Assembly: GCA_021129785.1 (NCBI GenBank)
Contig: JAJOKQ010000090.1
Span: forward strand, 1-7,075
Reading direction: 5' to 3'
Length of the DNA: 7,075 bases
DNA from: Clostridiales bacterium
GTDB taxonomy: Bacteria > Bacillota > Clostridia > Peptostreptococcales > NVVX01
Within the stretch, counting starts at the first letter, position 1, and each line of letters opens with the position of its first letter. A program made the position numbers and the translations under genes. Below, one piece after another: positions 1 to 5,977 of this stretch. The notes under the pieces were generated by a model, which was given only the letters and a program-made list of their open reading frames with translations, did no database searches and was not told where the DNA came from.

Positions 1-321
1 GGCGTAAACGAGAAAATTGAGGGGTTTTATGACGTATGTTGTATGGTAGGGTTAACAGGTAAACAAGGAGTGATTATTCCAAGACAAAACCTAAAAAATC
101 TTATGCTAAAAAAAGAAGTAATAAAAGCTGTAAAAGAAAGCAAATTTCATATTTATGCAATTGAACATGTTGATGAAGGAATAGAAATATTAACCGGCAT
201 GGCTTCAGGGGTTAAAACTAATTTAGGTGAGTATTCCAAAAATACAATTAACTTTTTTGTTTCAGAGAAATTAAAGAAGGTATCAACAAGTGAAAAAAAG
301 TATGAAAATAAAGATAAATAA
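1..321 (+). CDS. Lon-family (S16) ATP-dependent protease, C-terminal fragment
   Basis: This is the 3' end of a gene whose start lies before the window; the reading frame is open from base 1 and gives 106 residues to the TAA at 319-321. The first residues, GVNEKIEGFYD, match the S16 segment that follows the catalytic serine in Lon proteases (compare GGLKEK in bacterial Lon and GGVTQK in archaeal Lon). By that alignment Lys5 of the fragment is the catalytic Lys of the Ser-Lys dyad; the Ser is upstream, out of view. GLTGKQGVIIPRQN and HIYAIEHVDEGIEILTG are also typical of the domain's end and resemble the Lon-like proteases of Clostridia. A Lys/Glu-rich tail of about 35 residues follows, which is probably disordered. 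Family known: cytoplasmic, ATP-driven protein degradation. The Lon subtype (classical, LonB or LonC-like) cannot be decided from this piece. An internal ATG at 43 is only Met15 of the domain and not a start. No terminator is visible downstream. Confidence 0.88.
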   Translation, partial: GVNEKIEGFYDVCCMVGLTGKQGVIIPRQNLKNLMLKKEVIKAVKESKFHIYAIEHVDEGIEILTGMASGVKTNLGEYSKNTINFFVSEKLKKVSTSEKKYENKDK

Positions 322-334
322 TTAACAAAAAAGG

Positions 335-363
335 TTGCGTAACTAGAAAAAGTGGTGTAGAAT
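335..363 (+). promoter_or_regulatory. Putative sigma-A promoter of the aminotransferase operon
   Basis: TTGCGT (335-340) and TAGAAT (358-363) are separated by 17 bases. The -10 matches the TATAAT consensus at five of six positions and the -35 only at TTG, so the box pair is plausible but not strong. Transcription would start near base 370, leaving a leader of about 40 bases before the ATG at 408. It lies in the only gap between the Lon gene and the catabolic operon. No operator palindrome is apparent. Confidence 0.45.
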
Positions 364-407
364 TAGCGTGCATAGTAGTAAATCATATTTTTGAGAGGGG
401 TTTCAAA

Positions 408-1778
408 ATGAGCATAAATAAGGCGCCAAAAAATAACGTGTTCTACAGAAACAGCAATTGGCATTATCCTAAGATCGAAAGAGGAGAAGGAATCTACTTA
501 TTTGATAAAGATGGGAAAAAATACTTAGATGGATGCGCAGGGTCTGCTGTGGTAAACATAGGGCATGGAAATAAGGAAATAGCAGAATTTGCCAAGGAGC
601 AAATAGAGAAAATTGCATTCACGCATCTGTCAAGGTGGACAGCAGACTCTATTGAACAGTGTGCAGAAAGAGTAGCACAATGGGCTCCATGTAACGTTAG
701 TTATGTGTATTTCTTATCAGGTGGTTCAGAGGCTTCAGAAACAGCAATTAAATTAGCAAGACAGTACTATGTTGAAAGAGAAGGTCCTAGCACCTTGAAG
801 TGGAAGATTATTTCAAAGTGGAATTCATTTCACGGTAACACATTAGGTGCATTAGCAATGACAGGAATCACAGGAAGAAGAAAAATATTTGACCAAATGC
901 TTGTTAACTTCCCTAAGGTACCTCAGTTTTACCACTACAGAAATATGTGGGATGCGGAGACAATTGAAAAAACTAGTATTAAGGCAGCACATGCTTTAGA
1001 AGAAGAAATACTAAGGCAAGGTGCAGAAAACATTGCGGCATTTATTTCTGAGCCAGTTATTGGTTCGGCAGCGCCGGGAGTTCACCCTACAAGAACATAT
1101 TTTAAAATTATTAGAGAGATATGCGATAAATACGATATCTTATTTATTGACGACGAAGTAATGGCGGGATTTGGAAGAACTGGAGAAAATTTTGCTATAA
1201 ATCATTATGGCGGAGAATGCGACATAGTACCTGATATAATAGTTACAGGAAAAGGAATGGGCTGCGGCTATACCCCTATTGCAGCTGCTATTGTATCTGA
1301 TAGAATATATTATACAATGATGACTAAAGGAACTGGTTTATTTATTCACGGGCATACTTATGCTGGAAACCCGCTTTCTTGTGGGATTGCAAATAAGGCT
1401 TTGGAAATAATTGAGAGAGAAAATTATGTCGAAAATGCAAAGATTCAAGGAGACTATTTACTTGAAAAATTACAAGATTTATATAAGTACCCAATAGTAG
1501 GAGATATTAGAGGTAAAGGGTTAATGATAGGTGTAGAACTAGTCCAAGATAAAAAAACGAAAAAACCGTTTGATATAAGCAAAAATGTTAGAAGTAAATT
1601 AACTTCGCAATGTTTGGAGGAAGGTCTAGTAATCTACCCTGGTGGTGGAAGTGTAGACGGAGAAAGAGGCGACCATTTCTTGTTAGCACCGCCGCTAAAT
1701 ATTACAAAAGAGCAGGTTGATGAATTGGTTTATATGCTGGATATAGGTATTCGAAAAATCTGTGAGGAAGTTATTTAA
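408..1778 (+). CDS. PLP-dependent class III aminotransferase (YodT-like; likely beta/omega-amino acid)
   Basis: The protein has 456 residues, the normal length for class III (omega/beta-amino acid) aminotransferases, which are cytoplasmic PLP enzymes. Visible hallmarks are SGGSEASETAIKLARQY at 104-120 (PLP phosphate region), FHGNTLGALAMTG at 141-153, SEPV at 214-217, FIDDEVMAGFGRTG at 246-259 with Asp249 expected to contact the pyridine nitrogen, and TGKGMGCGYTP at 280-290 with Lys282 as the Schiff-base lysine. The motif near residues 317-324 (TYAGNPLS) and the C-terminal PGGGSVDGERGDH segment (411-423) recall, from memory, Bacillus YodT-type enzymes. The ATG at 408 is preceded by GAGAGGGG (393-400) at 7 bases. 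The following genes encode a beta-keto acid cleavage enzyme and a CoA-transferase, so I infer that it removes the 3-amino group of a beta-amino acid, with pyruvate or 2-oxoglutarate as acceptor. Family is certain; substrate is unknown. It could also be a GABA, beta-alanine or similar transaminase. Confidence 0.9.
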   Translation: MSINKAPKNNVFYRNSNWHYPKIERGEGIYLFDKDGKKYLDGCAGSAVVNIGHGNKEIAEFAKEQIEKIAFTHLSRWTADSIEQCAERVAQWAPCNVSYVYFLSGGSEASETAIKLARQYYVEREGPSTLKWKIISKWNSFHGNTLGALAMTGITGRRKIFDQMLVNFPKVPQFYHYRNMWDAETIEKTSIKAAHALEEEILRQGAENIAAFISEPVIGSAAPGVHPTRTYFKIIREICDKYDILFIDDEVMAGFGRTGENFAINHYGGECDIVPDIIVTGKGMGCGYTPIAAAIVSDRIYYTMMTKGTGLFIHGHTYAGNPLSCGIANKALEIIERENYVENAKIQGDYLLEKLQDLYKYPIVGDIRGKGLMIGVELVQDKKTKKPFDISKNVRSKLTSQCLEEGLVIYPGGGSVDGERGDHFLLAPPLNITKEQVDELVYMLDIGIRKICEEVI

Positions 1779-1791
1779 CCAGCTTTTCCAA

Positions 1792-1833
1792 ACTTATACT
1801 ATTATTTCACTATAGGAAAGTAGTAGTATAGGT
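1792..1833 (+). other. Intercistronic RNA hairpin between aminotransferase and BKACE genes
   Basis: The arms 1792-1808 and 1816-1833 pair over about 17 base pairs, with a few G-U wobbles and one bulged G at 1820, around the loop ACTATAG. Outer pairing is ACTTATACTA against TAGTATAGGT. No uninterrupted T-run follows (GGTCTTGTTTTAAGG comes next), so it is not a canonical terminator. Possible roles are partial attenuation, or an mRNA processing or stability element that sets the ratio of aminotransferase to downstream enzymes. The structure is read by eye; no folding energy was calculated. Confidence 0.5.
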
Positions 1834-1876
1834 CTTGTTTTAAGGCAAACTAAATGATACATAGGGAGGGAACAAA

Positions 1877-2689
1877 ATGCAAAAACTTATTATTACTGCA
1901 GCTTTAACAGGTAATGTGCCAACTAAGGAATTAAACCCAGCATTACCAATTACTATCGATGAAATCGTAGAGGATGCAAAAAAATGTAGAGAATTAGGTG
2001 CATCTATTGCTCATATGCATGTTAGAGACAGCAAAGGAAAACCGACTAGCGATAGAGCACTATTTAAAGAACTTTTAGAGAAAATAGAAGCAGAGAAAAT
2101 TGATATTATAACACAATTGTCTACTGGAGCAAGAGGTGGTGGAAACACTATTGAGTGGAGGAGCCAAATGCTTGATTTAAATACGGATATGGCTAGTCTA
2201 GCAACTGGATCGTCTAACTTTCCCACTAGTGTTAATGCTAACTCGCCAGAGCTGATTAAAGCATTAGCTGATAAAATGTATGAAAACGGCATTAAGCCAG
2301 AAATAGAGGCTTTTGATGTTGCTATGATTTCATATTCAAAATGGCTTTTAAAGAAAGGAATTCTTAAAGGACCACTTCATTTTAACCTTGTTATGAATAT
2401 TCCAGGGTCTATTGAAGGAACTCCAAAGAACTTATTGTTTATGGTTGATAGCTTACCTGAGGGTTCAACATGGACAGTTTCAGGTATAGGAAAATCGCAA
2501 ATACCTATGATTACACTTGCAATTATTTTAGGAGGTCATGTTAGAACAGGGCTTGAAGACACTCTTATGTATTCAAAAGGCGTGCCTGCTACAAACTCAA
2601 TGCTCATAGAAAGAGTAGTGAGAATAGCAAAAGAACTAGGAAGAGAGATAGCAACGACAGAAGAAGCAAGAGAAATACTAGGATTGTAA
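1877..2689 (+). CDS. Beta-keto acid cleavage enzyme (BKACE/DUF849; annotated as 3-keto-5-aminohexanoate cleavage protein)
   Basis: The protein has 270 residues, the usual length for this zinc-dependent TIM-barrel family. Family chemistry is known: a beta-keto acid plus acetyl-CoA gives acetoacetate plus the acyl-CoA of the remaining chain. The metal site is visible as His46 and His48 in IAHMHVRD, with Glu227 in RTGLED as the third protein ligand. Arg223 and Asp228 sit beside it, and Ser82 lies in QLSTGARGG. HFNLVMNIPGSIEGTPKNL (168-186) and the EGSTWTVSGIGKSQIP stretch (195-210) are also family-typical. Residue 14, a Glu in lysine-pathway Kce as I recall it, is Val here (TAALTGNVPT), so the substrate may not be 3-keto-5-aminohexanoate and I give no symbol. 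The ATG follows GGGAGGG (1864-1870) at 6 bases. The gene lies between the aminotransferase and the CoA-transferase genes, consistent with a shared pathway. Family is very secure; substrate is open. Confidence 0.92.
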   Translation: MQKLIITAALTGNVPTKELNPALPITIDEIVEDAKKCRELGASIAHMHVRDSKGKPTSDRALFKELLEKIEAEKIDIITQLSTGARGGGNTIEWRSQMLDLNTDMASLATGSSNFPTSVNANSPELIKALADKMYENGIKPEIEAFDVAMISYSKWLLKKGILKGPLHFNLVMNIPGSIEGTPKNLLFMVDSLPEGSTWTVSGIGKSQIPMITLAIILGGHVRTGLEDTLMYSKGVPATNSMLIERVVRIAKELGREIATTEEAREILGL

Positions 2690-2720
2690 CGATATTATAT
2701 TTTAATGGAGGAAGAAATAG

Positions 2721-3380
2721 ATGAACAAAGTTATAGATATAGAGAAATTTACAAATAAAATTAAAGATGGAATGACAATAATGATTGGTGGATTTTTAGG
2801 AAATGGGACTCCAGAGACTTTAATTGATGCAATTGTAGAAAAAGGAGTAAAAAACTTAACAATAATTGCAAATGATACCGCGTTTGTTGATAAAGGAATA
2901 GGAAAACTAATAGTAAACAAACAAGTAAAAAAAGTAATTACTTCACATATTGGAACAAATAAAGAGACAGGAAGACAACTAAATGCAGGTGAATTAGACG
3001 TAGTGTTAGTGCCTCAAGGAACACTTGCAGAACAAGTGAGAGCAGGTGGCGCTGGTTTGGGTGGAATACTTACACCAACAGGTTTGGGTACGATAGTAGA
3101 AGAGAACAAACAAAAAATTGTAGTAGATGGAAAAGAGTACTTACTAGAAACCCCTATAAGGGCAGATGTTGCACTAATTGCAGCTTCAAAGGTTGATAAG
3201 TCAGGAAATGCGTACCACACTAAATCAACTAGAAATTTTAATCCATTAATGGCGACAGCTGCTGACCTCGTTGTAGTTGAAGCAGAAAAGGTTGTTGAAA
3301 TTGGTGAAATTGACCCAGATGTAGTAATGACATTGGGAATATTTGTAGACTTTGTCGTAAGGGGTGAGAATAATGGATAA
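2721..3380 (+). CDS. atoD: Acetoacetate-type CoA-transferase, subunit A (alpha)
   Basis: The 219-residue product is a full-length alpha subunit of a family I CoA-transferase (AtoD/CtfA/ScoA type). Residues 16-31, DGMTIMIGGFLGNGTP, fit the subunit A signature exactly. The glycine-rich run GAGLGGILTPTGLGT (about 110-124) is the CoA-binding area usual in this subunit. It works as a heteromer with the next gene product, moving CoA between an acyl-CoA and a free acid, typically acetoacetate. In this operon acetoacetate would come from the BKACE reaction and the CoA donor would be the acyl-CoA formed alongside it. The ATG at 2721 follows GGAGGA (2707-2712) at 8 bases; the gap from the BKACE stop is 31 bases. 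The 3' end overlaps the beta subunit start by 8 bases. Acid specificity (butyrate, succinate or another acid) cannot be read from sequence. Confidence 0.93.
   Translation: MNKVIDIEKFTNKIKDGMTIMIGGFLGNGTPETLIDAIVEKGVKNLTIIANDTAFVDKGIGKLIVNKQVKKVITSHIGTNKETGRQLNAGELDVVLVPQGTLAEQVRAGGAGLGGILTPTGLGTIVEENKQKIVVDGKEYLLETPIRADVALIAASKVDKSGNAYHTKSTRNFNPLMATAADLVVVEAEKVVEIGEIDPDVVMTLGIFVDFVVRGENNG
3359..3367 (+). promoter_or_regulatory. Ribosome binding site deciding the start of the CoA-transferase beta subunit
   Basis: AAGGGGTGA lies inside the end of the alpha-subunit gene. Its core ends about 6 bases before the ATG at 3373. A GTG at 3364 is in frame but falls inside this motif and would have no site of its own, so the ATG is preferred. 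Confidence 0.7.
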
Positions 3381-4035
3381 AAATTTGGTGAAAGACACTA
3401 TAGCTAAAAGAGTTGCGCTAGAAATGAACGATGGAGACTTAGTTAATTTAGGTATCGGTCTTCCTACATTGGTTGCAAATTTTATCCCTAAAGATATTAG
3501 TATAACTCTACAGTCAGAAAATGGGTTTGTAGGATTAGGTCCTGCACCAGCTGAAGGCGAAGAAGATAAAGATTTAGTTAATGCTGGCTCGCAGCCTGTT
3601 ACAATTTTGCCAGGAGGAGCATTTTTTGATAGCCTTACATCTTTTGGAATAATAAGAGGCGGGCATCTTGATGCAACAGTTTTAGGAGCATTACAAGTAG
3701 ATGAAAAAGGCAATCTTGCAAACTGGATGATTCCAGGTAAAATGGTCCCAGGTATGGGCGGAGCAATGGACTTAGTAACTGGTGCAAAAAGAGTTATTGT
3801 GGCAATGGTACATACAGCCAAAGGCACACCGAAAATTCTAAAAGAATGTAATCTACCTCTCACAGCAGCAGGTAAAGTAGATTTAATAATTACTGAAATG
3901 GGAGTTATGAAAGTAACTACTAAAGGATTATTATTAACTGAATTAAACCCTGAATTTACAGTAGATGATATAAAAAAGGCGACGGATGCGGAGTTAATAA
4001 TTAGTTATGATTTAAAGGAAATGAGAACTAAATAG
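3373..4035 (+). CDS. atoA: Acetoacetate-type CoA-transferase, subunit B (beta)
   Basis: The 220-residue beta subunit carries the subunit B signature LQSENGFVG, whose Glu49 (numbered from the ATG at 3373) is the family's catalytic glutamate that forms the glutamyl-CoA thioester. GIGLPTLVANF near the N-terminus, PGGAFFDS and GGHLDATVLGALQVD in the middle, and NWMIPGKMVPGMGGAMDL are all usual in AtoA/CtfB proteins. Its start overlaps the alpha-subunit stop (ATGGATAA, 3373-3380), which suggests translational coupling and equal amounts of the two subunits. An in-frame GTG at 3364 would add three residues but lies in the ribosome binding site. It is the last gene before the hairpin at 4072, so it closes the operon. 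Together with the alpha subunit it probably turns acetoacetate into acetoacetyl-CoA, ready for thiolase. The partner acid is not determined. Confidence 0.93.
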   Translation: MDKNLVKDTIAKRVALEMNDGDLVNLGIGLPTLVANFIPKDISITLQSENGFVGLGPAPAEGEEDKDLVNAGSQPVTILPGGAFFDSLTSFGIIRGGHLDATVLGALQVDEKGNLANWMIPGKMVPGMGGAMDLVTGAKRVIVAMVHTAKGTPKILKECNLPLTAAGKVDLIITEMGVMKVTTKGLLLTELNPEFTVDDIKKATDAELIISYDLKEMRTK

Positions 4036-4071
4036 AATATTACTTGTGGATCAGAATTTCAAGTAGTATAA

Positions 4072-4116
4072 GCAAAAGAACATAAGACTCTATAAGAGAT
4101 TCTTATGTTCTTTTGC
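4072..4116 (+). terminator. Strong hairpin terminator of the catabolic operon
   Basis: The arms 4072-4087 (GCAAAAGAACATAAGA) and 4101-4116 are a perfect 16-base inverted repeat. Four more pairs (CTCT 4088-4091 with AGAG 4095-4098) close a three-base loop, with a two-base bulge at 4099-4100. The core GAACATAAGA/TCTTATGTTC is followed by TTTT, as in an intrinsic terminator, and the flanking A4/T4 makes it symmetric, so it could act on either strand. It lies 36 bases after the CoA-transferase stop. Confidence 0.8.
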
Positions 4117-4186
4117 AAAGTAGAGAATAGAAATATTATACCAATATTAAATTTAGATGACGAAAGCAAATTACCAACTAATTCAT

Positions 4187-4216
4187 TTGAAATGACGTGA
4201 TGACTACTGTTATAAT
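4187..4216 (+). promoter_or_regulatory. Extended -10 sigma-A promoter for ftsEX and the hydrolase gene
   Basis: TTGAAA (4187-4192) and a perfect TATAAT (4211-4216) are 18 bases apart, and TG at 4208-4209 one base before the -10 makes it an extended -10 promoter. Transcription would start near 4223, about 130 bases before the ftsE start codon. It lies just after the upstream operon's terminator, so the cell-envelope cluster appears to be transcribed independently of the catabolic genes. Confidence 0.7.
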
Positions 4217-4339
4217 AAGACTATATTGAATATAAACTGACAAAAAAGTGGGCAATATTAAAAAATAGGCATAATGTACTAATTTTTGCTGGAAAATTAG
4301 CAGGAATATATATAGTTTTGTCGAAACATATTAGTAATC

Positions 4340-4344
4340 AGGAG
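4340..4344 (+). promoter_or_regulatory. Ribosome binding site supporting a TTG start for ftsE
   Basis: AGGAG ends 9 bases before the TTG at 4354. The ATG at 4348 is only 3 bases away, which is too close, and the ATG at 4363 is 18 bases away, which is too far. The TTG gives a protein beginning MIEMHNVFKTY, matching the usual FtsE N-terminus. Confidence 0.65.
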
Positions 4345-4353
4345 TTGATGACA

Positions 4354-5040
4354 TTGATAGAAATGCATAATGTTTTTAAAACATATCAAAAAGATATACA
4401 TGCTTTATCTAATATAAATATTATGATAAAAAAAGGAGAATTTGTTTTTTTAGTAGGACCAAGTGGAGCAGGAAAAACAACTTTTACAAAACTAATTTTA
4501 AAAGAAGAAAACCCAGATTGCGGGAAAATATATATAGATGGCGAAGACATCACAAATCTATCTAGCAGAAAAATACCTTATTTAAGGAGAAATATTGGAG
4601 TAGTTTTTCAAGATTTTAGATTACTTCCCAACAAAAATGTCTATGAAAATATTACGTTTGCAATGAATGTTATTGGAGCAACGTCAAAAGAAATAAGAAG
4701 AAGAGTTCCTATGCTTTTAGCAATGGTAGGATTAAGTGCACAAGCTGGAAACTTACCGCATGAATTATCAGGAGGAGAGAAACAGCGTGTGTCAATTGCG
4801 AGAGCAATAGTTAACAACCCTTCATTATTGATTGCAGATGAACCAACAGGAAACTTGGATCCTGCAACTGCATGGGGAATTATGAGAGTATTAAGACAGG
4901 TAAATAGGCGAGGTACGACAATACTGATGTTAACACATGCTAAAGATATTGTTGATGTAATGCAAAAAAGAGTTATTGCCCTTGAAAGAGGTAAAATTGT
5001 TAGAGATGAACTGCAGGGGGCATATGGCTATGAAGATTAG
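4354..5040 (+). CDS. ftsE: Cell division ATP-binding protein FtsE
   Basis: From the TTG start this is 228 residues, the standard FtsE length. It is an ABC ATPase with all motifs: Walker A GPSGAGKTT at 35-43 (Lys41), Q-loop Gln86 in VVFQDFRLL, signature LSGGEKQR at 138-145, Walker B LLIADEP at 158-164 (catalytic Glu163), and H-loop His195. The segments KKGEFVFLVGPSGAGK and FQDFRLLPNKNVYENI distinguish FtsE from other ABC ATPases. FtsE binds FtsX on the cytoplasmic face and drives ATP-dependent activation of a peptidoglycan hydrolase outside the membrane. The frame extends upstream to a TTG at 4318, but that start has no ribosome binding site and adds residues absent from family members; ATG 4348 would add only two residues. 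The gene overlaps ftsX by 11 bases and is preceded by its own promoter. Identity is secure; only the exact start is arguable. Confidence 0.96.
   Translation: MIEMHNVFKTYQKDIHALSNINIMIKKGEFVFLVGPSGAGKTTFTKLILKEENPDCGKIYIDGEDITNLSSRKIPYLRRNIGVVFQDFRLLPNKNVYENITFAMNVIGATSKEIRRRVPMLLAMVGLSAQAGNLPHELSGGEKQRVSIARAIVNNPSLLIADEPTGNLDPATAWGIMRVLRQVNRRGTTILMLTHAKDIVDVMQKRVIALERGKIVRDELQGAYGYED
5015..5020 (+). promoter_or_regulatory. Ribosome binding site for ftsX
   Basis: AGGGGG inside the end of ftsE lies 9 bases before the ATG at 5030 and only 3 before the in-frame ATG at 5024. Spacing therefore favours 5030, giving a protein that begins MKIRSFKYILRQG. Confidence 0.6.
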
Positions 5041-5926
5041 ATCCTTTAAATATATATTGAGGCAAGGCTTAGTTGGTATATGGAGAAATAGAACAATGGG
5101 TTTGGCGTCAATTGCTTCTGTTAGTGCCACCTTAATAGTTCTAGGATTGATAATAATTCTAGTGCTTAACATTAACAATATGGCAGAGCTTGTTCAAGTT
5201 CAGTTTGAGACTATACAAGTTTTCTTAGAAGATGAACTCCCACTTAAGAGTATTTCAGAAATAGGAGATAGAATTGAAAATATTGATGGTGTGAAAAGCA
5301 CTATGTATGAATCGAAAGAAGTGGCGTTAAGAAATATGAAAGATAGATGGGGAGATCAGGCACATTTACTAGAATACTTAGAATCAAACCCTTTACCTAA
5401 CTCATATATAATTTATTTAGATTCAATTGAACAAGCGCATGAAGTTGTTTATGAACTAAAAGAAATACATGGGATTAGCGACATAAGGTACTACAAAGAA
5501 ATTATTGACAATCTGATTAGAATAGCGAGTTTCATTACAAATATTGGGCTAATATTGATTGGTACACTTATAATAATTTCTATATTCATAATTGTAAATA
5601 CGATTAAAATTACACTTAATGCAAGAAAGCAAGAAATAACGATTATGAAAGATATTGGAGCAACAAATTGGTTCATTAGGTGGCCATTGATTATTGAAGG
5701 CACAATACTTGGATTTATAGGAGCACTTATTGCAGTAGCTATCGTCCATTATGGATACCAGCACTTCTATAATATGATTCTAACAAGATTTACCGTCATG
5801 TTTAGTGCGTACATGATAACAGTTCCAGAAATGTTTGGAAGAATACTTGTTATGTTTGCAATTATCGGATCGGGAGTAGGTGCGTTAGGTAGCATTTTAT
5901 CTTTGAGAAGATATTTAAGAGTGTGA
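5030..5926 (+). CDS. ftsX: Cell division protein FtsX, permease-like membrane subunit
   Basis: The 298-residue product is a normal-length FtsX. Four hydrophobic segments are visible at about 24-48, 166-192, 220-244 and 268-292. The N-terminal tail is basic and cytoplasmic (KIRSFKYILRQG), and an extracellular loop of about 115 residues lies between the first two segments. That loop is the part known to contact coiled-coil hydrolase partners. ARKQEITIMKDIGATNWFIRWP, after the second segment, is the conserved cytoplasmic stretch characteristic of FtsX. It forms a complex with FtsE, with which it is translationally coupled by an 11-base overlap. The frame is open back to 4976, but earlier starts lie within ftsE and lack good spacing from a ribosome binding site. 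A signal-peptide-bearing M23 hydrolase follows 51 bases downstream with no terminator between, so the three are probably one transcript. Confidence 0.95.
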   Translation: MKIRSFKYILRQGLVGIWRNRTMGLASIASVSATLIVLGLIIILVLNINNMAELVQVQFETIQVFLEDELPLKSISEIGDRIENIDGVKSTMYESKEVALRNMKDRWGDQAHLLEYLESNPLPNSYIIYLDSIEQAHEVVYELKEIHGISDIRYYKEIIDNLIRIASFITNIGLILIGTLIIISIFIIVNTIKITLNARKQEITIMKDIGATNWFIRWPLIIEGTILGFIGALIAVAIVHYGYQHFYNMILTRFTVMFSAYMITVPEMFGRILVMFAIIGSGVGALGSILSLRRYLRV

Positions 5927-5963
5927 TTTTAGTTAACACTGTTTTAATGAATTTGGACATATT

Positions 5964-5970
5964 GAGGGGG
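5964..5970 (+). promoter_or_regulatory. Ribosome binding site for the M23 hydrolase gene
   Basis: GAGGGGG lies 7 bases before the GTG at 5978. The overlapping TTG at 5976 is in another frame and runs straight into TGA, so the GTG is the start. Confidence 0.7.
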
Positions 5971-5977
5971 CAAGCTT

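Larger units (their letters stand above)
4117..4353 (+). other. Intergenic leader before ftsE, no gene seen
   Basis: The gap from the CoA-transferase stop to the ftsE start is 318 bases. After the terminator it is AT-rich and has no convincing small coding sequence on either strand. It holds one good promoter (4187-4216), giving an untranslated leader of about 130 bases. Within that leader TTTTTGCT and AGCAGGAA (around 4284-4306) could form a weak eight-pair stem with two G-U pairs. No known riboswitch or T-box motif is recognisable. Confidence 0.5.

Noticed and set aside
43..321. Independent small gene starting at ATG 43
   Set aside because: The frame is open to base 1 and the residues before Met15 carry the conserved Lon lysine motif, so this is the end of a larger gene.
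352..367. Possible sigma-54 promoter (GG-N10-GC) upstream of the aminotransferase
   Set aside because: Only the invariant GG and GC spacing fits; the rest (TGGTGT and TTAGC) departs from TGGCAC and TTGC, and no sigma-54 activator gene is nearby. The sigma-A boxes in the same stretch are a better explanation.
3246..3863. Minus-strand open frame of 205 codons opposite the CoA-transferase genes
   Set aside because: It lies across the junction of two well-supported genes on the + strand, its translation matches no family I recognise, and it has no ribosome binding site. It is an antisense shadow, as are the shorter minus-strand frames at 2011-2292, 2702-2920, 3014-3220, 4930-5178, 5491-5764, 6118-6351 and 6507-6737.
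408..4035. Complete classical lysine fermentation cluster
   Set aside because: Only BKACE and the CoA-transferase match that pathway. Aminomutases, the Kdd dehydrogenase and the ammonia-lyase are absent from the window.
4318..4353. Upstream TTG start extending FtsE by 12 residues
   Set aside because: There is no ribosome binding site before 4318, and the extra residues are not part of the usual FtsE N-terminus; the stretch contains the AGGAG that serves the TTG at 4354.
4223..4353. Riboswitch or T-box in the ftsE leader
   Set aside because: Only a weak stem is visible; no specifier loop, T-box sequence or known aptamer core is recognisable.
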